64,000 nt of DNA from Knoellia sp. S7-12 (GTDB lineage: Bacteria > Actinomycetota > Actinomycetes > Actinomycetales > Dermatophilaceae). Shown here piece by piece: positions 52,778-62,096 of this stretch. Under the pieces are notes generated by a model that was not told the origin of the DNA, searched no databases, and saw only the letters and a list, made by a program, of their open reading frames with translations. The stretch is taken from the NCBI RefSeq assembly GCF_040518285.1, contig NZ_CP155449.1, positions 992,001 through 1,056,000 on the forward strand, given 5' to 3'. Position numbers and translations under genes: made by a program. Within the stretch, counting starts at the first letter, position 1. The number at the start of each line of letters is the position of its first letter.

Positions 52778-55234
52778 ATGTCCGGTCGACGCTCCACCCG
52801 CCAGACCTTGCTGGCCACTGGGCTCCTCGCCGTCGTTGCCCTGGTTCCGGTGGCCGCGGCGGCACCCCCGGACCCTGGATCCAACCAAGCGCAAGCCACG
52901 CAGAAACCGCACCAGCGCGACGTGGTCTCCTCTGTGGACCCGCTGATCGGGACCGCAAACGGTGGCAACACCTACCCGGGGGCTGTGCGGCCGTTCGGGA
53001 TGCTGTCGTGGTCACCGACGAGCACGCGCGGCGACCAGACCGACACGGGGGCCGCCAACGGCTACCAGTACGACACCACGCGACTTCGCGGCTTCGCGCT
53101 GACCCACGTCAACGGGGCGGGCTGCCACCCCGGGGCAGCAGGGGACGTGCCGATCTTCCCGCACGTCGGCGCAATGACCACCTCTCCGTCTGCTGACACC
53201 AAGGACGCCGTCTACGCCAGCGACTTCAGCCATGCCGACGAGATCGCCGAGCCGGGTCGTTACCGGCTGCGACTCGCCAACGGTGCGGCCACCGACTTCA
53301 CGGCGACCACCCGGGCGGGCATCGGGACGATCGGCTTCCCGCAGGGCGCACCCGCCAACCTGCTCTTCCGGACCTCCAACTCGCTCAACGGCAGCGAGGA
53401 CGCCGAGGTCTCCATCGACCCGGCGGCCAGGACCGTGTCGGGGTCGGTGCTGACCGGTGGCTTCTGTGGGCGACGGGGCAATGGTGGTGGCAGCAACAAG
53501 GTCTCGTACTACCGGCTCCACTTCACCGCAAAGTTCGATCGCGACTTCGTCCGCACGGGGACCTGGGTGAACGACCAGCTCCGTCCAGGCACGACCAGCG
53601 CCAGCGGCGGCGAGGGATACGAGACCGGGGCCCTGCGCGCCGGACGCGGGTCGGGCGGCTACGTCGGCTTCGACACCTCGAGCAGCGACCCGGTGACCAT
53701 GCGGATCGGCCTCTCCTACACCAGCGCCCGAGCCGCCGAGGAAAACCTGGCGGCGGAGCTGGACAAACGGTCGACCGTCGAGAAGGTGGCCGCTGACGGT
53801 CGCCGTGTCTGGAACAAGCAGCTGCGCGGCATCGACGTGACCGGCGGCACCCCCGAGAAGCGCACCACCTTCTACACCGCCATGTACCACACGTACCTCC
53901 AGCCCAACATCACCAGCGACGTGGCCGGCACATACCCGGGCGGAGACCAGAAGACCCATCAGCTGGCGCCGGGCCAGGAGGAGCAGTACGGGAACTTCTC
54001 CGGCTGGGACCAGTACCGCGCCCAGACCCAGCTGCTCGCCCTGCTCGAGCCGGACGTGGCTGGCGACTTCGCCCAGTCCCTGCTCAACCTGTCACGCCAC
54101 AACGGAGGCGTGTGGGACCGCTGGGTCCACGTCAACGGATCGACCCGGGTGATGACCGGAGACCCGAGTGCACCGACCCTGGCAGGCATGCACGCGTTAG
54201 GCGTGGACAACTTCGAGGTCGAAGCGGCCTTCGACTCGTTGGTTCGCCAGGCCACCGTGCCGCACCCCAACGGGCTTTCCGACTACGGCTGCCCCGGCCA
54301 GTGCCACGGGATGCGGCCCAACCTGGCGGAGTACCTCCGGCTGCACTATGCGCCCCAGGACAACTGCCACTGCTGGGGTGGAGCCGCGGAGACGCTCGAG
54401 GACGCCGCCGCTGACTACGGTCTGGCCGACTGGGCGCGACGGCTGGGCCGCGACGAGACGTCAGCGACCTTCGCCGCGCGGGCCCGGTGGTGGGAGAGCA
54501 CCTTCAACCCGGCCGCCACCCCCACCGCGGGCTACCAACAGGCCCGCCGCGCGGACGGGTCGTGGGTCGAACCGTTCAGCCCCGGCACGCAGGTGGGCTT
54601 CGCGCAGGGCTCCGCGGCGACCTACACCTGGATGGTCCAGCACGACGTGGCTCGACTCGCCCAGCTGATGGGCGGTCCCGCTACGGCGGTGGCGCGGCTC
54701 GACGAGTTCTTCCGTCGACCCGACGGCTCCTGGACCACCGGCGGTCCGGAGGACTACGACCCCACCAACGAGCCAGGCATCCACACCCCGTGGCTCTACA
54801 ACGCGCTCGGCCAGCCGTGGAAGACCCAGCAGACCGTGCGTGCCTACATGGACCTCGTCTACGGCACCGGTCCACGAGGACTGCCCGGCAACGACGACCT
54901 CGGCACCATGTCCGCGTGGTACATCTGGGGCGCGCTGGGGATGTATCCACAGACACCGAGCCGGGGTGACATGTTGCTGTCGAGCCCGATGTTCACCAAG
55001 GCGACGATCCGACGTGAGGGCGGTCCGACCATCACCGTGACCGCTCCAGACGCCTCGCCGTCCAATGTCTACGTCCGGTCGGTCACCGTGGACGGTGCAC
55101 CTTGGAGCCGGTCGTGGGTGCCCGCGTCCTTGCTGAACGAAGGGGGAGAGATCAAGTTCGCCCTCGCGGAGCAGCCGAACCGCAACTGGGGCACCGGAGC
55201 GGGGGACCTACCGGTGGACCACGGCATGCCCTGA
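52778..55234 (+). CDS. Exported GH92-family alpha-mannosidase
   Basis: Exo-alpha-mannosidase of 818 residues with a signal peptide ending near VPVAAAAPPD. Conserved GH92 stretches are VDPLIGTANGGNTYPGAVRPFG near residue 52 (given as one known block), GFALTHVNGAGC, MYHTYLQPN, NFSGWDQYRAQTQLLALL and EPGIHTPWLYNALGQPWKTQ. The catalytic region with NDDLGTMSAWYIWGALGMYP is intact. The family removes mannose from glycans; many members are alpha-1,2-specific. AAAGGG lies before the ATG at 52778. The gene stands alone. No GTATGCCG octamer lies inside it, but an inverted pair forms its terminator. Confidence 0.92.
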   Translation: MSGRRSTRQTLLATGLLAVVALVPVAAAAPPDPGSNQAQATQKPHQRDVVSSVDPLIGTANGGNTYPGAVRPFGMLSWSPTSTRGDQTDTGAANGYQYDTTRLRGFALTHVNGAGCHPGAAGDVPIFPHVGAMTTSPSADTKDAVYASDFSHADEIAEPGRYRLRLANGAATDFTATTRAGIGTIGFPQGAPANLLFRTSNSLNGSEDAEVSIDPAARTVSGSVLTGGFCGRRGNGGGSNKVSYYRLHFTAKFDRDFVRTGTWVNDQLRPGTTSASGGEGYETGALRAGRGSGGYVGFDTSSSDPVTMRIGLSYTSARAAEENLAAELDKRSTVEKVAADGRRVWNKQLRGIDVTGGTPEKRTTFYTAMYHTYLQPNITSDVAGTYPGGDQKTHQLAPGQEEQYGNFSGWDQYRAQTQLLALLEPDVAGDFAQSLLNLSRHNGGVWDRWVHVNGSTRVMTGDPSAPTLAGMHALGVDNFEVEAAFDSLVRQATVPHPNGLSDYGCPGQCHGMRPNLAEYLRLHYAPQDNCHCWGGAAETLEDAAADYGLADWARRLGRDETSATFAARARWWESTFNPAATPTAGYQQARRADGSWVEPFSPGTQVGFAQGSAATYTWMVQHDVARLAQLMGGPATAVARLDEFFRRPDGSWTTGGPEDYDPTNEPGIHTPWLYNALGQPWKTQQTVRAYMDLVYGTGPRGLPGNDDLGTMSAWYIWGALGMYPQTPSRGDMLLSSPMFTKATIRREGGPTITVTAPDASPSNVYVRSVTVDGAPWSRSWVPASLLNEGGEIKFALAEQPNRNWGTGAGDLPVDHGMP

Positions 55235-55248
55235 GCCAAAGACCAAGA

Positions 55249-55299
55249 ACGGCGTATGCCGCCGTGCCCCACTTCCTGGGACACGGCGGCATACGCCGT
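55249..55299. terminator. Bidirectional hairpin terminator made of two inverted GTATGCCG octamers
   Basis: Arms 55249-55266 and 55282-55299 pair perfectly over 18 bases, with a 15-base loop whose CCC and GGG can add more pairs. Each arm contains the GTATGCCG or CGGCATAC octamer. It sits between the convergent GH92 gene (ending 55234) and phosphatase gene (ending 55312) and probably serves both. Confidence 0.85.
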
Positions 55300-55311
55300 G
55301 GATCTGCGACT

Positions 55312-56628
55312 TCACACCCTTGGTGCCTCCGGCCAGGGGAGGGCCTGAACCTCAGCCGACGTCAGACCGGGTTGGTGGCCGGGCCACTCCATCAGCAGCA
55401 TCGTCGCGTCGTCGGTGAGGCGAGCTTCCTGATGCTGCAGCAGCGCGCGACCGACCCGCCGCATTGACTCCGCCGGCGAGAGGCTGGCAGCAATGTTGTG
55501 GGAGAGGAGGTCAGCGAGGCGTTCGACCCCGAAGTGGTCCCCCGACGGCGACCGCGCATCGAGGACGCCGTCGGTGAGGAAGAGCACCTGGTCCCCGGAT
55601 TCGAGCTGTTCACTCTGGACGGGGTAGTGGTGGTCCGTGTCTGGCAGGCCCAGACCGAAGGGGAGTCCAGGGTCCACGTGCAGGGTGCGCACGACTCGGC
55701 CCGAGCGCAGGAGCAGGGGCGCGGGGTGGCCCGCGCTGATCCACGACAGCTCGCCGGTGCTCGTGCACAGCTCCGCCAGGACGGCCGTGGTGAAGCACTC
55801 GGAGAATCCCCGCTCGATGGCTTGGTCGATCGCGGCTGCTGTCTCCGTCAGCGAGCGTCCCGCGCGGCGCGCGTTGCGGTAGCTCTCGACGGCGAGCGAA
55901 GCGAGCTGGGCGCTCTGCAGCCCGTGGCCCATCCCGTCGAAGACGCCGAGGCGGACGATGTCGGTGTCCACGGCATAGTCCACGGAATCCCCAGCCACGT
56001 CGTAGGCCGGTTCCAGGACGGCCGCGACGGAGACGTCTCGCGACCCGAAGGTCAAGGGTGGCAACAACCCCCACTGGATCTCCGCCGCGAGGTCGACCTC
56101 GGTCGAGCGGCGGGCCATGACGATGCTGTCGCCGTATCTCTTCTTGAGCGCGACGAGCTCGCCGACGAGGGCGGCAAGTCGGTGCAGCCAGGTGGCGAGC
56201 ACGGGGTCGGGTTCCCCCACCCCATCCACGTCGTCGAAAACGACCGAAAGCACACCGATCCGATCCGCGCTTTCGCACAGGGGCAGCCAGACGGTGGTAC
56301 CCGATCCGTGTTCCGGTGAGGACGGTGCGACGAGGACAACGCTGTGCTGGTAGGCGCGACCGGCGATTGTGGAGTCGATGTCGAGTGGGGCGGGCTCATG
56401 CTTCGCGCCGGCCACCACCGGTCCGTGGAACGGTGTGAGGGTCAGCTGCTGGAGGTCGACCAAGTGGATGGTCGCATCGCTCACACCAAGGAGCCGCGCG
56501 TGCTCGGCGACGATCGCGGGCAGCTCGTGCGGCCCGCAGAACCGGGCGGCAGCCCTGAGTGCGTCCAGGACCTGCTCGCCCGAACTGAGACTCAGGGTGG
56601 GCGGTCCTGCCTCGCCGGGCACGGTCAC
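55312..56628 (-). CDS. GAF-linked PP2C-type (SpoIIE) serine phosphatase
   Basis: Signalling protein of about 438 residues. Residues ~20-170 form a GAF-like sensor domain, and residues ~200-430 a SpoIIE-type PP2C phosphatase. In the latter, YDVAGDSVDYAV holds the first metal aspartate, LGVFDGMGHGLQSAQ the second, and LFLTDGVLDARSP and TDDATMLLMEW later ones. Such enzymes dephosphorylate anti-sigma antagonists in partner-switching cascades of Actinobacteria. No sigma or anti-sigma gene is nearby. The GTG at 56628 is preferred, seven bases after yajQ; a longer start would overlap yajQ. Confidence 0.85.
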   Translation of the reverse strand: MTVPGEAGPPTLSLSSGEQVLDALRAAARFCGPHELPAIVAEHARLLGVSDATIHLVDLQQLTLTPFHGPVVAGAKHEPAPLDIDSTIAGRAYQHSVVLVAPSSPEHGSGTTVWLPLCESADRIGVLSVVFDDVDGVGEPDPVLATWLHRLAALVGELVALKKRYGDSIVMARRSTEVDLAAEIQWGLLPPLTFGSRDVSVAAVLEPAYDVAGDSVDYAVDTDIVRLGVFDGMGHGLQSAQLASLAVESYRNARRAGRSLTETAAAIDQAIERGFSECFTTAVLAELCTSTGELSWISAGHPAPLLLRSGRVVRTLHVDPGLPFGLGLPDTDHHYPVQSEQLESGDQVLFLTDGVLDARSPSGDHFGVERLADLLSHNIAASLSPAESMRRVGRALLQHQEARLTDDATMLLMEWPGHQPGLTSAEVQALPWPEAPRV

Positions 56629-56635
56629 CTCGTCG

Positions 56636-57130
56636 TCAGCGGTAGTTCGTGAACTGCAGCGCGACGTCGAGGTCGGCTGCGGTGAGCATCCGCTGGACCG
56701 CCTGCAGGTCATCGCGCGACTTGCTCGACACGCGCAGCTCCTCGCCCTGGATCTGTGACTTCACGCCCTTGGGGCCTTCGTCGCGGATGAGCTTGTTGAC
56801 CTTCTTGGCGTTCTCCTGCGAGATGCCCTGCTTGAGCGCCACGTCGAGCTTGTATTCCTTGCCGGACAGGCGCGGGCCGGCCTCGGGCACGTCGAGGTGC
56901 TTGAGCGAGACCTTGCGCTTGACCAGCCACGTCTGGACGACGTCGAGGATGGCGAGGACGCGCTCTTCCGAGTTGGCCTGCATGGCGATCGACTCACCGG
57001 AGAGCTCGACCGTGGCGCCGACATTCTTGAAGTCGTAGCGGTTGGCGACCTCCTTGGCCGCGGCGGTCACGGCATTGGCGACCTCCTGCTTGTCGAAGTT
57101 GCTGACGATGTCCATGGAGCTGTCGGCCAC
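56636..57130 (-). CDS. YajQ-family cyclic-di-GMP/nucleotide-binding protein
   Basis: A 164-residue protein of the YajQ family, two ferredoxin-like domains. The start SSMDIVSNFDKQEVANAV and the motif NRYDFKNVGATVEL are diagnostic, as is KEYKLDVALKQGISQENAKK with VKSQIQGEELRVSSKSRDDL. Members bind nucleotides, in some bacteria cyclic di-GMP. The GTG at 57130 is well supported by GAGGAGGA just upstream; an earlier start would add unconserved residues. It is followed by the phosphatase gene after seven bases, so they form an operon, and it is divergent from tRNA-Tyr. Confidence 0.93.
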   Translation of the reverse strand: MADSSMDIVSNFDKQEVANAVTAAAKEVANRYDFKNVGATVELSGESIAMQANSEERVLAILDVVQTWLVKRKVSLKHLDVPEAGPRLSGKEYKLDVALKQGISQENAKKVNKLIRDEGPKGVKSQIQGEELRVSSKSRDDLQAVQRMLTAADLDVALQFTNYR

Positions 57131-57229
57131 GGTTCCTCCTCGATCGGGTGCTGTGCTCACGGTCAAGGGTGCGCGCACAGACACGGGTTTCGTTGTTGGG
57201 GCGTTGGCTTGCTATCCTTCCACGCGCAC

Positions 57230-57313
57230 GGCGGGTTGCCCGAGCGGCCAATGGGAGTGGACTGTAAATCCATCGCGAAAGCTTCGAAGGTTCGAATCCT
57301 TCACCCGCCACCA
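57230..57313 (+). tRNA. tRNA-Tyr (GTA)
   Basis: A class II tRNA of 84 bases with encoded CCA end. The acceptor stem pairs GGCGGGT (57230-57236) with ACCCGCC (57303-57309), the anticodon GTA is at 57264-57266 in the loop CTGTAAA, the long variable arm follows, and the T loop reads GGTTCGAATCC. It is a single gene with its own hairpin terminator. No integrase gene or duplicated 3' end is near, so it is not marked as an element insertion site. Confidence 0.97.
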
Positions 57314-57318
57314 CGTGC

Positions 57319-57362
57319 ACGAAGGCCCCTGAAATCGGCGTATGCCGGTCAGGGGCCTTCGT
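57319..57362 (+). terminator. Terminator of tRNA-Tyr
   Basis: Arms 57319-57332 and 57349-57362 pair perfectly over 14 bases (ACGAAGGCCCCTGA with its complement). The 16-base loop contains one GTATGCCG octamer (57340). It begins six bases after the tRNA CCA end and may also serve the alcohol dehydrogenase gene that converges from the right. Confidence 0.88.
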
Positions 57363-57380
57363 CATGCGCGCAGTCCGGGA

Positions 57381-58520
57381 TCATCCGCCAGGGGTGATGA
57401 TCTGACGCACCTCGGACCCGGAGTGCAGTCGGTCCAGGGCGAGGTTGATGTCGTCGAGCGGGACCGCGCTCGAGGTGACGAGAGCGTCCGCGCGAAGCAA
57501 CCCCGCGGCATACAGTTCGAAGAGTCGTGGCAGGTCGCGCCGGGGGACCGACGATCCCATGTAGGACCCGAGGATCGACTTCTCCTCGGCGACGAGCGAG
57601 GCGATCGGCACCTCGATCTGGTGACGTGGGTGGGGGAGTCCCGCGACCACGACACGACCGCCCACCCGCGTTGCGGCGTATGCCGTGGCCAGTGCGGCTG
57701 GGTGCCCGGCGGCTTCGATGGCCACGGCGACACCACCTCCAGTGAGGTCGCGGATCTGCTCAAGAGCGCTGTCGCCAGCCAGGATTCCGTGGGTCGCGCC
57801 CACCTCTTTGGCGGAGGCGAGTTTGGACTCGACGGTGTCGATGGCAATGACCGGGTGGGCTCCGGCGAGGGCCGCCGCCATGATCGCGGAGATGCCGACG
57901 CCGCCCAGCCCGACGACCGCCACGGCCTCGCCCGGACGCACGACGGCGGTGTTGAGGACGGCTCCCGCCCCGGTGAGGACCGCGCACCCGAAGACCGCTG
58001 CCGTCTCGAGGGGCACGTCGTCGGGGACGGGAATGAGGGAGCGCGGTGACACGACGGTGAACTCGGAGAACGCCGAGACGCCGAGGTGGTGGTGGAGCTC
58101 TGCACCTGATGCGTCGCTGAACGGTCGTCGACCCGTGACGAGACGCGCGTCGCGATTGGCCGCCTGGGCCTCTGCGCAGCGCACGGGGTGGCCGCCCGCA
58201 CAGTCTGAGCAGGTGCCACAAGAGGGGACGTAGGAGCAGACGACGCGGTCGCCGGTCGCAACGTCGGTGACTCCGAGGCCGACCGCTTCAACTACTCCCG
58301 CCGCCTCGTGGCCGAGCACCATGGGCAAAGGGCGAGGTCGGTCGCCATTGACGACCGAGAGGTCGGAGTGGCACAGCCCCGCTGCGGTGATGCGGAGGAG
58401 GACCTCACCGGGCCCGGGTGCCTGCAGCGTCAGTTCCTCGATCCGGAGAGGTGTCGAGGCGGCAAACGGCTGGTCCGTGGTCGAGTGGCGCAGGACGGCT
58501 GCTCTCGTCGTGATGCTCAT
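57381..58520 (-). CDS. Zinc-dependent alcohol dehydrogenase (MDR family)
   Basis: Medium-chain NAD-dependent alcohol dehydrogenase, 379 residues. Catalytic zinc ligands lie in AAGLCHSDLS, MVLGHEAAGVVE and VFGCAVLTGAG. The structural zinc has its four cysteines in PSCGTCSDCAGGHPVRC. The cofactor-binding loop is VVGLGGVGISA followed by an acidic end in VIAIDTVESK, favouring NAD. The form resembles the class III and mycothiol-dependent group, which oxidise alcohols or formaldehyde adducts, but the substrate is not settled. The gene is single and is divergent from the MobA-like gene. Confidence 0.9.
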   Translation of the reverse strand: MSITTRAAVLRHSTTDQPFAASTPLRIEELTLQAPGPGEVLLRITAAGLCHSDLSVVNGDRPRPLPMVLGHEAAGVVEAVGLGVTDVATGDRVVCSYVPSCGTCSDCAGGHPVRCAEAQAANRDARLVTGRRPFSDASGAELHHHLGVSAFSEFTVVSPRSLIPVPDDVPLETAAVFGCAVLTGAGAVLNTAVVRPGEAVAVVGLGGVGISAIMAAALAGAHPVIAIDTVESKLASAKEVGATHGILAGDSALEQIRDLTGGGVAVAIEAAGHPAALATAYAATRVGGRVVVAGLPHPRHQIEVPIASLVAEEKSILGSYMGSSVPRRDLPRLFELYAAGLLRADALVTSSAVPLDDINLALDRLHSGSEVRQIITPGG

Positions 58521-58620
58521 GGACTCACTCTGTCGGACGCCCGCCGATGACGAGCCGTCGAGTGGGGCCTATCCAGCGTTCACTTGAACACGGAGCTGCG
58601 TCGGATGGCAGAGTGGTCGG

Positions 58621-59205
58621 ATGGTTGATGGAGGGGTCGCCGGACTCGTTCTCGCGGCGGGCGCGGGGCGACGCATGGGAGGACCCAAGGCACTGCTCCG
58701 CCTCACGCCGTCCGGCCCCGCGCTCGTCGAGTCGACAGTGAGTGGCTTGCAGGACGCCGGAGTGAGCGAGGTCCATGTGGTCGTCGGCCACTCGGCTCCC
58801 AGTGTTCGGCTGCGCGCCGAGCGAGTGGGTGGGCTCGTGGTTGAGGCCGAGGACTGGGCCGAGGGGATGGGTGCCTCGTTGCGGTGCGGGATCAAAGCGC
58901 TCGAGACGACTGACGCTCGGGCCGTGATCCTCATGCTCGTGGACCTTCCTGACGTTGGCGCCTCGGTCCACGCGCGGTTACTGGCTTCCGTTGACGGTGA
59001 CCTCGACGGGGTACTTGTGCGGGCTGCCTTCGACGGGAGGGCCGGTCATCCGGTGCTCATCGGTCGGTCTCACTGGCGGTTGATCCGACAGCATGCGGTC
59101 GGCGATCACGGTGCCCGGACCTACTTCGACAGCCACCGTCCGCAGCTGGTCGAGTGCGGCGACCTCGCGACCGGGCAGGACATTGACCGGCCCGGAGACA
59201 TCTGA
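58621..59205 (+). CDS. MobA/MocA-like nucleotidyltransferase
   Basis: A 194-residue NTP transferase with the start VAGLVLAAGAGRRMGGPKAL (nucleotide loop and lysine), written here as the known block, the MLVDLPDVGASVHARLL metal site and the later GRAGHPVLIGRSHW. These are the marks of MocA-type molybdenum cofactor cytidylyl- or guanylyltransferases. Together with MoxR, VWA and XdhC genes just downstream it forms the accessory set for molybdenum hydroxylases such as CO or xanthine dehydrogenase; the structural genes are not in the window. The set is split here by a DUF222-HNH gene. Confidence 0.85.
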   Translation: MVDGGVAGLVLAAGAGRRMGGPKALLRLTPSGPALVESTVSGLQDAGVSEVHVVVGHSAPSVRLRAERVGGLVVEAEDWAEGMGASLRCGIKALETTDARAVILMLVDLPDVGASVHARLLASVDGDLDGVLVRAAFDGRAGHPVLIGRSHWRLIRQHAVGDHGARTYFDSHRPQLVECGDLATGQDIDRPGDI

Positions 59206-59324
59206 CCCCGACGACTTTCGGTGCCGATTGCTAGCCTGGTTGACGAGGGGCTTACTTGTCGTGCCTGCTTGGTGAATTGGGTTGTGCCAGTGCGGAATTC
59301 AGCCGACAGCGTAGTCCGAAATTC

Positions 59325-59354
59325 TTGACTCTAGAACTCCTGTTCGACTATCAT
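59325..59354 (+). promoter_or_regulatory. SOS-controlled leaderless promoter of the DUF222-HNH gene
   Basis: A -35 box TTGACT (59325) and a -10 box TATCAT (59349) are 18 bases apart, and the ATG at 59361 follows the -10 by six bases. Between the boxes lies TAGAAC-TCCT-GTTCGA (59332-59347), one mismatch from the actinobacterial LexA site TCGAAC-N4-GTTCGA. LexA bound there would block the promoter, so the gene should rise after DNA damage. Confidence 0.85.
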
Positions 59355-59360
59355 TGGGTC

Positions 59361-61194
59361 ATGGAAAGCACCGCCGCGACCGCCGCCCTGGAGGGCCGGT
59401 ATGCCGCGTTGCGCGCTTCTGCTTCTGAGTTGGATTCCGAGGAGCTCCTGGACGTGATCGAGCTGGCCCAGCGTGAGAAGGATGCGGCGTCGGCGCGTCA
59501 GGCGGTGGCGTTGGCGCACCTGTCGGCGCGCGATTGCCACGTGCAGGAAGACGGCACGTCAGCCGAGGTGGATCACGGGTTGGGCTATCAACGACTGGAT
59601 GGTCCCGAGTTGGCAGCACCCCGGTTGGGGGTGTCGGCGCATGTGGCGACGAACCGGATCCTGGATGCGATCCGGCAGCTGACCCGCACCCCGGCCGTGG
59701 TCGATGCGATGGCCAGTGGTGACCTGGATGAGCAGCGGGCCCGCACCGTCACGGAGGAGACCGAGTTCCTGTCGCCGGAATCCGCTGCTGAGGTCGTGGA
59801 CCGGGTCAAGGACGTGTGGGGCCAGTTGACGGTCGGGCCGTTGCGCCAACTGCTCGCACGCACCGCCGCCCAGGTGGACCCCGATGCGGTGACCGCTCAC
59901 GCTGAGGACGAACGTGCCCGCCGCGGGTTGACCCGCCGGGTGGGGGTGCATGGCACCGACCACTGGCGAGGTGACTTCCGGGTCGAACAGGCCCGCGGTG
60001 CGTGGGCTGCCGTCACCGAACGCGCCCGCCAACTCGTGCGTGAAGGCAAAGCCGACACGCTTGAGCTGGCCCGGGCCGACGCGATGATGGAACTCATCCT
60101 CGAACACAGTGATGTCAAGGTCGTCATCCACGCCACCCGCGCCGCCAACAACGACACCACCACTGCCCCCGTCACCGACAGCGACAACGACACGGACACG
60201 TCGACTGAAGAGCAGCCCACGGGTGCCTCAGCGCCCGGTGCGACAGGAGCCGCTGACCCCGCCACGGCACCCCCGACGGCTGCGGCCGCGGCCGCGACGA
60301 CCGGCGCGGCGGAGGACCTTGTCGAGGTCGGCGGGTTGGGTGCCCCGGGCACGACGTTCGTACGCCGCGACTGGCTCGACAACACCGGCACCTCCGACCC
60401 CGGAACGGGACCTGACCTGCGACAGCGACACCGGTGCCCTCGTGCACGGTGACGTCCCCGCAGCATTCGCCCGCGGCCAGGCTCGCGCCCGCAGTGCCCA
60501 CCGGACCCGAGCACGAGCCAAAGACCGCGCGAGAGAGCAGGCGAAGGATCAAAGCAGATCCCGACCCGCAGCTGGCTCCACCGCCGGGAACCCCAGGCGT
60601 GAAGACATCGTGGACTTCAGCGAGTCCTACCGGGTGCCCGACGCCATGGCCCGACTCATCCGACTACGCGACGGATCCTGCCGCTTCCCCGGCTGCGCCA
60701 CCCCCGCCCGACAGTGCGACCTCGACCACGTCCAACCCTGGCCGACCGGCCTCACCACCCCCACGAGCCTCATCTGCCTGTGTCGGCGTCACCACCGCAT
60801 CAAGCAACGCGACGGGTGGACCGTGAAACTGCACCCCGACGCCACCGCCACCTGGACCGACCCCACCGGACTGCACCAAACCACCTGGCCCGTGGACCAC
60901 CTCCACCTCGTCACCGCCGGCCACACCCACCGCGACCCCACCGCCTTCGCGCGCACCAACACAGGCCCCACCCAGATCCCCTCCACCTTCGAAGAAGAAC
61001 TCATCGAACTCCTCGGCGGCCCCGACCAAGCCCAACCCCGCACCTACCCCATCAGCTTCGACATCAACGGCAACACCTACGGCGGACCACCCCCACGCAT
61101 CGACTTCGACACCACCCTCCAACACGGCACCGGACCCTGGGACCAGATCCTCATCGACTTCCCACCCCGACCACCGGAACCGATCCCGTTCTGA
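59361..61194 (+). pseudogene. DUF222-HNH endonuclease gene (13E12-like), frameshifted
   Basis: Two open frames together make one typical DUF222-HNH protein. The N-terminal DUF222 part starts MESTAATAALEGRYAAL and runs in one frame to a stop at 60452. The C-terminal part, from about 60400, is in the frame one base later: LTCDSDTGALVHGD, then the HNH nuclease core RDGSCRFPGC, CDLDHVQPW and CLCRRHHRIKQRDGW. The shift lies between about 60395 and 60425, near ggacctgacctgc, and needs one base extra or two missing. It may be a real inactivation, a programmed shift or a sequence error. Upstream is an SOS box. Genes of this family are often multicopy in Actinobacteria, and REP13E12 genes of Mycobacterium carry similar SOS sites. 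Confidence 0.85.
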
Positions 61195-61211
61195 GGCGCA
61201 GACGTGTGACG

Positions 61212-62096
61212 ATGCACCGTATGGACTTCTCCACTGCTGCTGATCTCCGGTCCAGTCTCGAGGCGACCGGCTACCTCGCCGGAGATGAGCTCGCGACGAT
61301 CGCGTGGCTGGCGACCAGGCTCCATCGGCCGCTGCTCGTCGAGGGTGAGCCGGGCACCGGCAAGACGGCACTCGCCGAGGCGCTGGCTGCGGCGGGTGGG
61401 GTGCCCCTCATCCGGCTGCAGTGTCACGAAGGCATCGACGCGAGCCAGGCGCTCTATGACTGGGACTTCCCCCGGCAGATCCTGCATCTGCGTGCGGTCG
61501 AGGCCGTGGACGGAGCGGCCTCCCTCGAGGATGTCGAGTCCGGGTTGTTCGACGAGCGCTTCCTCGTGGCGCGCCCGATCCTGCGCGCCCTGCGCGAGGC
61601 ACCTGCCGTGCTGCTCATCGATGAGATCGACCGCGCTGACGACGAGTTCGAGGCGTTCCTCCTCGAGGTCCTGTCGACCTGGCAGGTGAGCATCCCCGAG
61701 CTCGGCACGGTGAGCGCCACGACGCCCCCGCTCGTCATCCTCACCTCCAACCGCACGCGGGAGGTGCACGACGCGCTCAAGCGACGTTGCCTCTATCAGT
61801 GGCTCGAACACCCCTCTCTCGAGCGGGAACTCGCGATCGTCCGGTCGCGTGCGCCAGAGGTCCCCGAGGCACTGGCCGAGCAGGTCGTGCGGGCCATCCA
61901 CGCCGTGCGAACCGACGCTGAGCTGCTCAAACCGCCCGGTGTGGCCGAGACGCTCGACTGGGCCCGAGCCCTCCACGAGCTGGGGGTCCGCGAGCTCGAC
62001 ACTGCGTCGGCGGCCGCGTCACTCGGAGTGGCCGTGAAGTATCGCGAGGACGCCGATCGAGTCCGCGCCGCGCTCGATCGGATCCTCTCCAAGTGA
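61212..62096 (+). CDS. MoxR-family AAA+ ATPase
   Basis: AAA+ chaperone of about 294 residues, relative of CoxD. Walker A is EGEPGTGKTALAEAL near residue 50, Walker B is AVLLIDEIDRAD and sensor 1 is LVILTSNRTREVHDALKRRC. MoxR ATPases work with VWA proteins, whose gene overlaps its stop by four bases, to help metal cofactors into enzymes. ATG 61212 is used; GTG 61206 and ATG 61221 are equally open and no Shine-Dalgarno sequence decides. It belongs with the MobA-like and XdhC genes. Confidence 0.88.
   Translation: MHRMDFSTAADLRSSLEATGYLAGDELATIAWLATRLHRPLLVEGEPGTGKTALAEALAAAGGVPLIRLQCHEGIDASQALYDWDFPRQILHLRAVEAVDGAASLEDVESGLFDERFLVARPILRALREAPAVLLIDEIDRADDEFEAFLLEVLSTWQVSIPELGTVSATTPPLVILTSNRTREVHDALKRRCLYQWLEHPSLERELAIVRSRAPEVPEALAEQVVRAIHAVRTDAELLKPPGVAETLDWARALHELGVRELDTASAAASLGVAVKYREDADRVRAALDRILSK

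Noticed and set aside
57230..57313. tRNA-Tyr as an integration site of a mobile element
   Set aside because: No integrase, no repeated 3' end of the tRNA, and ordinary genes on both sides.
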